NCBI GenBank assembly: GCA_964565765.1
Contig: CAZMGF010000006.1
Location: forward strand, 16,887 to 80,886
Direction of reading: 5' to 3'
Length of the DNA: 64,000 nt
From: Bog-1181 sp964565765
GTDB taxonomy: Bacteria > Oederibacteriota > PGYV01 > Palsa-1178
Part shown: piece by piece, positions 59,155 through 64,000 of the stretch
How the letters are laid out: each line of letters opens with the position of its first letter
Position numbering within the stretch: the stretch's first letter is position 1
Made by a program: the position numbers and the translations under genes
The notes under the pieces: model-generated
The model's input: the letters and a program-made list of their open reading frames with translations, nothing else
Databases searched by the model: none
What the model was told of the DNA's origin: nothing

Positions 59155-59973
59155 ATGAAAATAGGTCTTGCGCTGGGCGGCGGCGTGGCATACGGTTTCG
59201 CCCATATCGGCGTATTAAAGGTGCTGGAGCAAAACGGGATAATTCCGGATATTGTGGCGGGCGCCTCCATAGGCTCGCTTATCGGAGGAGCTTACGCTTC
59301 CGGGATGCCGCTGAAAAATATTGAACAGATGGCCAGGGAATTCAAATGGCAGGAAGTCATTAATGTAACCATTCCCACAGAGGGGCTCGCCTCACTTGAC
59401 AAGCTGAAAGTTTACATTGAAAAGCACATTAAGCCGCGCAACATAGAGGAATTCAAGATTAAATTCGGGGCGGTTGCCACAAATCTTCTGGACAGCAAAG
59501 AAAGAATTTTTGACGACGGTCCGCTCTCGGACGCTGTAAGGGCGTCGTGCAGCCTTCCCGGAATTTTTACACCCGCGATATATGACGACGGGGTTTACGT
59601 CGACGGCGGCCTCACCAACAACGTGCCCATAAGCGTATGCAAGGCGCTCGGCGCGGATTTCATCATAGGCGTGGATATTATCGCGCGCGCCAAATCAAAT
59701 ATTATAAAAAACCATGATATTTTCAATATAGTATGGCAGTCGTTCATGCTCATGATCCAGGAGAATACCGAATTCAGGGCCTATAAGGACGCTGATTTTA
59801 TGATTATCCCTGATATAAAAAACTTCAGCCCCTTTGACCTTTCGCAGTATGAAAGGCTCGTAAAAAAAGGTGAGGAGGCCGCTGAAAAAGAGGTAAATAA
59901 CATTACGGCGGCAATAAAGGACAAGGGGTCGCTGCTGGGCAAGGTAAAGGATATTTTAAAGAAAGAACTGTGA
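59155..59973 (+). CDS. Patatin-like phospholipase
   Basis: A 272-residue lipid acyl hydrolase. The oxyanion hole is LGGGVAYGFAHIGVL (8-22), the nucleophile Ser38 is in GASIGS, and Asp150 in VDGGLTNNVP completes the Ser-Asp dyad. It has no signal peptide and resembles the RssA/YchK group. It has a GGAGG ribosome site and lies 32 bp after the ATPase gene, probably in the same transcript. Confidence 0.93.
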   Translation: MKIGLALGGGVAYGFAHIGVLKVLEQNGIIPDIVAGASIGSLIGGAYASGMPLKNIEQMAREFKWQEVINVTIPTEGLASLDKLKVYIEKHIKPRNIEEFKIKFGAVATNLLDSKERIFDDGPLSDAVRASCSLPGIFTPAIYDDGVYVDGGLTNNVPISVCKALGADFIIGVDIIARAKSNIIKNHDIFNIVWQSFMLMIQENTEFRAYKDADFMIIPDIKNFSPFDLSQYERLVKKGEEAAEKEVNNITAAIKDKGSLLGKVKDILKKEL

Positions 59974-60004
59974 TATTTTCCTTTATTATAGGAACAAAAT
60001 TTCA

Positions 60005-60033
60005 TTGACAATAAATAACAAAATTACTATAAT
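60005..60033 (+). promoter_or_regulatory. tRNA-Gly promoter
   Basis: Perfect -35 TTGACA (60005-60010), 17 bp, perfect -10 TATAAT (60028-60033), 18 bp upstream of the tRNA. Confidence 0.88.
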
Positions 60034-60051
60034 AAAACCGTTTTTTGATAT

Positions 60052-60126
60052 GCGGGAATAGCTCAGTGGTAGAGCGTCTCGTTGCCAACGAGAAGGTCGC
60101 GGGTTCAAGCCCCGTTTCCCGCTCCA
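60052..60126 (+). tRNA. tRNA-Gly (anticodon GCC)
   Basis: Acceptor GCGGGAA pairs with TTCCCGC, the D arm is GCTCAGTGGTAGAGC, the anticodon stem TCTCGT/ACGAGA encloses TGCCA with anticodon GCC at 60084-60086, and the T arm contains GGTTCAAGCCC. The discriminator is T and CCA is encoded. It reads GGC and GGU codons. Confidence 0.96.
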
Positions 60127-60179
60127 TTTAAATATTTAACTGCAGATGAGATATATATTCTTTTTCAGGAGGGTGTTTA

Positions 60180-61112
60180 ATGTCCAAACGTTCAATTTTT
60201 TTCCTCTGTGTGGTTGTTTTTATCGTTATTTTTCCCGTAATTTCAGCAGCAGATGATTTCGCGTTACCACCGCCGCCGGACGCAAGTGAAGAAATGGTTC
60301 CGCCGCCTCCGGGCGCGGGCGGTTCTGACGCCCTGCCTCCGCCTCCGGGCGGGGATACAGCAGCGGCGCCTGCGGGCGACGCAATGCCGCCTCCTCCGGG
60401 AGACACGGCGGCGGCTCCGTCGGGCGACGCAATGCCGCCTCCTCCGGGAGACACGGCAGCGGCCCCATCGGGCGACGCAATGCCGCCTCCTCCGGGAGAC
60501 ACGGCAGCGGCTCCGTCAGGCGACGCAATGCCGCCTCCTCCGGGTTCGGATACAGGGGCGCTTCCGCCTCCTCCGGGAGATGATTCGGCAGGATCTGTTC
60601 CTCCTCCGCCGGCTGAAGAGTCGGCAGCAGCGGCTCCGGCATCAGATATGCCGCCTCCGCCGGCTGAAGAAAGCGCAAGCGCGCCGGCAGCTTCAAGCGA
60701 CATGCCTCCGCCTCCGGCTGAAGAATCAGCAGCAGCGGCTCCTGCTCCAATTCAGGAAGAGTCAAAGGCTCCGGCTGAAGAGCAGCCTGTAAAAGTCGCT
60801 AAGAAAAAAGGATCTAAAGGTTCGGAGAAAGTCACGGCCGGCACATCAAAATATTCTGTTAAAAAGGGCGAGAGCCTCTGGAGAATCGCCGGCAAGGATT
60901 CAGTTTACGGAGATTCCTTCAAATGGCCCCTTTTGTTCAAGGCCAACAGGGCGAACATAGACGACCCGGATTTGATATATCCGAGGCAGGCTTTGAAGAT
61001 CAGCAAGAAATTCAACGCCGACGAAGAGGCTGACGCAGTTGGAAAAGCAAAAGAAACTCCGCCGTATGAGCCGCACTCCGAACCAAGGAAGAAACTTCCG
61101 ATTAAATATTAA
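60180..61112 (+). CDS. Exported Pro-rich protein with a LysM domain
   Basis: A 310-residue protein with a signal peptide (MSKRSIFFLCVVVFIVIFPV). Residues ~25-200 are a Pro/Ala/Gly-rich region of PPPP blocks, including three perfect and one partial 16-residue repeats (GDAMPPPPGDTAAAPS). After a Lys-rich stretch, a LysM-like domain (~224-274) has YSVKKGESLWRIAGKDSVYG and DPDLIYPRQALKI. LysM domains bind peptidoglycan, so the protein probably spans or anchors to the cell wall through its long Pro-rich arm. It follows tRNA-Gly and ends at a strong terminator. Confidence 0.85.
   Translation: MSKRSIFFLCVVVFIVIFPVISAADDFALPPPPDASEEMVPPPPGAGGSDALPPPPGGDTAAAPAGDAMPPPPGDTAAAPSGDAMPPPPGDTAAAPSGDAMPPPPGDTAAAPSGDAMPPPPGSDTGALPPPPGDDSAGSVPPPPAEESAAAAPASDMPPPPAEESASAPAASSDMPPPPAEESAAAAPAPIQEESKAPAEEQPVKVAKKKGSKGSEKVTAGTSKYSVKKGESLWRIAGKDSVYGDSFKWPLLFKANRANIDDPDLIYPRQALKISKKFNADEEADAVGKAKETPPYEPHSEPRKKLPIKY
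60375..60545 (+). repeat. 48-bp tandem repeat within the LysM gene
   Basis: Units begin at 60375, 60423, 60471 and 60519 (GGCGACGCAATGCCGCCTCC), three full and one partial. Being a multiple of three, copy number can change without breaking the frame. Confidence 0.9.
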
Positions 61113-61131
61113 TATTTAATTACGATATAAG

Positions 61132-61169
61132 AGCCCCTGCCTTACATGTTAAGGCGGGGGCTTTTTTTT
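61132..61169 (+). terminator. Rho-independent terminator
   Basis: AGCCCCTGCCTTA pairs with TAAGGCGGGGGCT (one T-G pair) around CATGT, followed by eight T. Confidence 0.92.
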
Positions 61170-61176
61170 ATGAAGG

Positions 61177-61297
61177 GCAAGAACTTACAGAAAGTAGATA
61201 GTAGATAGGAGAATGAAAATGTCCCTGTAGTGGCGGCCCCATGTGGCCGCAACCTAAAAATTCCGTCCTCCAAAAAGCCCCGCATGCCATATTTTAA
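61177..61297. repeat. Composite dispersed repeat (three modules)
   Basis: GCAAGAACTTACAGAAAGTA with GATAGGAGAA (61177-61212), a palindrome copy GTCCCTGTAGTGGCGGCCCC ... GGCCGC (61219-61250), and GTCCTCCAAAAAGCCCCGCA with TGCCATATTTTAAC (61265-61297). It fills the gap between the LysM and GH9 genes. Confidence 0.78.
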
Positions 61298-61303
61298 CGC
61301 TTT

Positions 61304-63937
61304 TTACCGTATTACCGCTATTTTCCCTGTTTTTACTGCCCTGCCGTTTAGCGTTACAACGTACACATATATTCCCGGCGCTATGGACTCGGATCGCCTC
61401 ACCCCTGTCAGCTGCCAGAAATATTTTCCGGATGCTGCGCCTGTATTTGTTTTTAAAGTCATCTCGCCGTTCATATTATAAATCTGCAGGGATCCGCCTG
61501 CCGGCAAATTTGTGAAGGTTATTCCGGTATCGCCGCCGGAGAGGCTGCACGGGACAGGGTATGCTGAAATATTGCCGGAAGGCGCCGGCGTGTAGGCAGC
61601 AGTAATCGTGGGAGTCGCTGTTGCCGTAAAAGAAAGAGCCGGCGTCGGCGTGAATGTAGGGGAGGAGGCAGCCGCAGTGAAGGTTGGCGTCGGCGTGGCA
61701 GGATAGACCACGCTGTAAAAATAGCCGGATAAAAAGAGGAGCGCCGCGTTCTCGCTGGTTTCGCCTTCGTTTGAGGCGTACGAGCCGTTTGAGGCGGCCA
61801 GGTCCAACCAGCATTTCGCAGGCGGCGTGCCCAGATTAATAAGGCTGATAAGGGGCGCGTCGTTTCCCGCGCCCGAGGCAAATCCATTCGGCCCTCCCGA
61901 GGCCCAGCCCGGCATTAAAACATTATAGTCGTAATATACCCAGTTGTACGGGTGGGAGGCGTAGAAAGTTCCTTCCTTTGTGACAAAAGAAATGTTAAGG
62001 CTGTTGTTGCCGAGTATATAGCCCAGCTGGTTTAGCGCAGTGTCCTTATATGCCTGGTTGCCAGTGGCTTCATATCCGAAAAGCAGGTCGTCAGCCTTGT
62101 GCATAAGGTCCTCGTTTGATTCCCAGTAGTAATCATAAATCCCCCTTGCCACTCCGTATCCGGTGCTGTTTGCCGTGTTTACTATTGAGTCGCACAGCGA
62201 AGTTATCCTTGTTGTGATTTTTGCCTTTAAAGCGGCCGGGGTGTTGGCGTCCTTTAGCAGTGTAAAATATCCGAAAAATTCCGGGGTGGACCAGCTTGTG
62301 GGATCCAGCGTGTGCGCGTTTGTGTCGGTGTCAAAAAGTGTTTCAACCGTGGGATCCGCTGTGAGCCTGTATATTTCCGCCATGGCCCACTCTTCTTCCT
62401 GCCAGGTGACCGCGTCGGTATAATACGGGTCAGTCTGGCCGATGCCGCGGTTGTTTTTCAGCCAGTTCCATGAGAGCACCGCCGCGGTTCCGCACTGGGA
62501 AGCGTAAGCGGGAAGGACATTTGCGAATACGCGCGAGGCCTGCGCCATGGCCGCGGTAAAAACACCGGCGTCAACTGATGACGGCGTCTGCGGCTGCGTC
62601 ATCGCCTGGAATGAAACATACCGCGTGAAGGGGTCAAGGTCCGGCTTTGTGCCCCAGCAGAAATTGGGCTCGGTGTCGGATTTGTGGTAGACGCTCCCGT
62701 CGGGGTTCTGCAGCTTCATCATCCAGTCAAGCCCCCATTTTGCCTCGTTCAAAAGGTCCGAGATGCCGTTACCGCTTTCCTTTATATTATTATTGAGCCC
62801 GGAGGTGTTTGAGGGTTTTAATTCGTAGAGCCACATCATATAGGCGCATGAGATTGCCTCCTCGTTTGACCATTTGCCGAAGTCACCCGCGTTGTGCCAG
62901 CCGCCTGTCATGTCGCGGGTGAGCGTGGAGCCCCTTATGGTATCGGGCGCGGTGTGGCACGCGTTGCGGTTTAAGCCCGTGACCGGGTCGTTTATTGCAA
63001 GGCCGCAGCGTATCAGATAAAAGCAGCGCAGGCTGTCCTTAAAAAGCTGGTCATAAGCGGAGGTTGTAATATTAAAAGGGTAACTATCCTGGCCGTTCAC
63101 GGAGATGTGGTATGTGCCCGGAGAGGTGAAAGAGGAAAAGTCTGTCAATAAAACGCCTTCGCCGGTGGAGAGCCTGTCGTCGAAAGGCGCTGCTGTGATT
63201 GTGGCTGTCATCATTGTATTTCCTGAAGAATCAAAAATCCTGTATGTGTCGCCTGTTGACGCGGTGTTTGTCACCACCGTGAAATATTTTTTCGCGCCCG
63301 GCAGGTAGCCCAGCTGGTTGACCTTGGGGTTCGGTATTATTACGTTGGGGTTGTTAAATATTGTGGCCTCGGACTGTGTGTAAAAGGCCACATTGTCGAA
63401 TGAAATTGACCCCGAGGCGCCCGGCGACGCGGATGCGTCAAAAATTACAGCGTATATTTTTGCCGGATCCCAGGCGGCAGAGGGCCCCCAAGTCTGGGTA
63501 AACTCGGAAAAGGGTATTTCATAATACTGCCATGACGGCGAGAGCGTTACAGGGAAGGAATAGTGGTTATTAACCGTCCTTGTTTCTTCATCCGCAATCA
63601 TTATCACGTGGCCGCCGCTGCCCTGCGCGTAAAAACGGATACCGTAATAGGAGCTCAGATCCACGTCGTTCCAGCCGGAATTAAAGCCGCATGTGGCTCC
63701 GGCGAAGGGGCCCGGGATTCCCGCGTTGATTGTCCAGTCAAGGCGCCTGCAGTAATTTCCGGCGTAACCTGGCGATGAATTTGCCGTATAAGTTATTGAA
63801 GAGTAGCCGTCCGTGAATGTGATCCAGCCGCAGCCAAGGTTGTTCAAAGCCTGCTCCGCGTCGTCAAAAAGCAGGGCGCCGTAAATGGCCGGAAAAAGCA
63901 GAAACATAGCGGCTGCGGTTATCAATATTTTTTTCAT
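61304..63937 (-). CDS. Secreted glycoside hydrolase family 9 (endoglucanase-like) with Thr/Pro linker and C-terminal sorting-like domain
   Basis: An 877-residue enzyme with a signal peptide (MKKILITAAAMFLLFPAIYG). Domains: a CBM-like jelly roll (~22-188), a CelD_N Ig-like module (~203-292, PNPKVNQLGYLPGAKKYF), the GH9 (alpha/alpha)6 barrel (~295-745), a Thr/Pro linker (~748-790) and an Ig-like C-terminal domain (~792-877, AYPVPCSLSGGDTGITF, GIYVYVVTLNG). The GH9 acid is Glu724 in SNEGETSENAAL. In the base motif the usual DAGD reads NAGD: Asn349 and Asp352 in GGWHNAGDFGKW. The family hydrolyses cellulose or related beta-glucans. A GGACC site precedes ATG 63937, and TATAAT on the minus strand (63977-63972) is a possible -10. 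Confidence 0.9.
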   Translation of the reverse strand: MKKILITAAAMFLLFPAIYGALLFDDAEQALNNLGCGWITFTDGYSSITYTANSSPGYAGNYCRRLDWTINAGIPGPFAGATCGFNSGWNDVDLSSYYGIRFYAQGSGGHVIMIADEETRTVNNHYSFPVTLSPSWQYYEIPFSEFTQTWGPSAAWDPAKIYAVIFDASASPGASGSISFDNVAFYTQSEATIFNNPNVIIPNPKVNQLGYLPGAKKYFTVVTNTASTGDTYRIFDSSGNTMMTATITAAPFDDRLSTGEGVLLTDFSSFTSPGTYHISVNGQDSYPFNITTSAYDQLFKDSLRCFYLIRCGLAINDPVTGLNRNACHTAPDTIRGSTLTRDMTGGWHNAGDFGKWSNEEAISCAYMMWLYELKPSNTSGLNNNIKESGNGISDLLNEAKWGLDWMMKLQNPDGSVYHKSDTEPNFCWGTKPDLDPFTRYVSFQAMTQPQTPSSVDAGVFTAAMAQASRVFANVLPAYASQCGTAAVLSWNWLKNNRGIGQTDPYYTDAVTWQEEEWAMAEIYRLTADPTVETLFDTDTNAHTLDPTSWSTPEFFGYFTLLKDANTPAALKAKITTRITSLCDSIVNTANSTGYGVARGIYDYYWESNEDLMHKADDLLFGYEATGNQAYKDTALNQLGYILGNNSLNISFVTKEGTFYASHPYNWVYYDYNVLMPGWASGGPNGFASGAGNDAPLISLINLGTPPAKCWLDLAASNGSYASNEGETSENAALLFLSGYFYSVVYPATPTPTFTAAASSPTFTPTPALSFTATATPTITAAYTPAPSGNISAYPVPCSLSGGDTGITFTNLPAGGSLQIYNMNGEMTLKTNTGAASGKYFWQLTGVRRSESIAPGIYVYVVTLNGRAVKTGKIAVIR

Positions 63938-63971
63938 GAAGGTCCTTTAAATGATTTTTCCGGCTTTCTAT

Positions 63972-63977
63972 ATTATA
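63972..63977 (-). promoter_or_regulatory. Possible -10 element for the GH9 gene
   Basis: TATAAT on the minus strand, 34 bp upstream of the start codon. The -35 position falls at the window edge, where TTTTTG is a poor match. Confidence 0.4.
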
Positions 63978-64000
63978 TACATATAATTATCCCTCAAAAA

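Noticed and set aside
60375..60545. CRISPR-like array
   Set aside because: Units are adjacent with no spacers and translate in frame into Pro-rich repeats.
60128..60703. Gly-rich minus-strand frame resembling PE-PGRS proteins
   Set aside because: It is the mirror of the Pro-rich repeats of the LysM gene (CCN codons read as GGN) and has no ribosome site.

Overview
The window is a single stretch of bacterial chromosome at roughly 48% G+C with about 57 genes, most on the plus strand, and one tRNA. It looks like an anaerobic or microaerophilic, probably fermentative bacterium. Evidence for that is an oxygen and peroxide scavenging operon built from rubrerythrin, desulfoferrodoxin and A-type flavoprotein, a ferredoxin-type 2-oxoacid oxidoreductase, iron alcohol dehydrogenase and rubredoxin. 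The cell surface is elaborate: lipoproteins, beta-barrel candidates, and very large secreted proteins with long Thr/Pro linkers (TPTFTATPT type) and conserved C-terminal Ig-like domains. This combination, with a secreted family 9 glycoside hydrolase, fits uncultured candidate phyla such as Goldbacteria or Firestonebacteria, but that assignment is an inference from style, not from a marker gene.

Layout. 1-8560: end of a Cys-rich small protein, aldo/keto reductase, a radical SAM protein directly followed by a prenyltransferase fusion, lipoprotein MsrB, a copper chaperone and CopA pump, a GNAT, and a flavin reductase. 8611-11059: response regulator and sensor kinase, overlapping. 11218-17638: a PerR-like regulator with a perfect 15-bp palindrome over its promoter, then fprA, dfx, a ferritin-like gene and rbr, then 2-oxoacid:ferredoxin oxidoreductase and a peroxiredoxin. 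17676-22917: transketolase, 6-phosphogluconate dehydrogenase, glucose-6-phosphate dehydrogenase and 6-phosphogluconolactonase, nearly all touching. 23076-26749: iron alcohol dehydrogenase, a STAS-like protein, a Gfo/Idh oxidoreductase and a DUF169 protein. 26954-44508: mostly exported proteins, including two giants (about 1340 and 1590 residues) with an almost identical C-terminal domain, plus HU. 44736-49850: an ORF6N remnant, MORN-like repeat protein, lipoprotein glutathione peroxidase, a GGQ release-factor-like protein, an MFS transporter, a lipoprotein gene split by an in-frame TGA, and rubredoxin. 49855-55524: TVP38 protein, ABC exporter pair, glycosyltransferase and epimerase. 55890-63937: TPR protein, ExeA-type ATPase, patatin, tRNA-Gly, LysM protein and a GH9 enzyme.

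The coherent physiological theme is defence against oxygen. The PerR-like operon holds reductive scavengers of O2, superoxide and peroxide. The genes just downstream can supply reduced ferredoxin (2-oxoacid oxidoreductase) and NADPH (zwf and gnd). Lipid-anchored MsrB and glutathione peroxidase elsewhere in the window would protect the cell envelope.

Intergenic DNA is rich in dispersed palindromic repeats. One family (core GTAGGGGCCG...CGGCCC) occurs about eight times, often next to a second module (core TTACAGAAAGTAGA). A third element, with terminal inverted repeats of about 15 bp, occurs twice. One repeat forms the C-terminus of the MFS protein. No CRISPR array, prophage or transposase gene was found.
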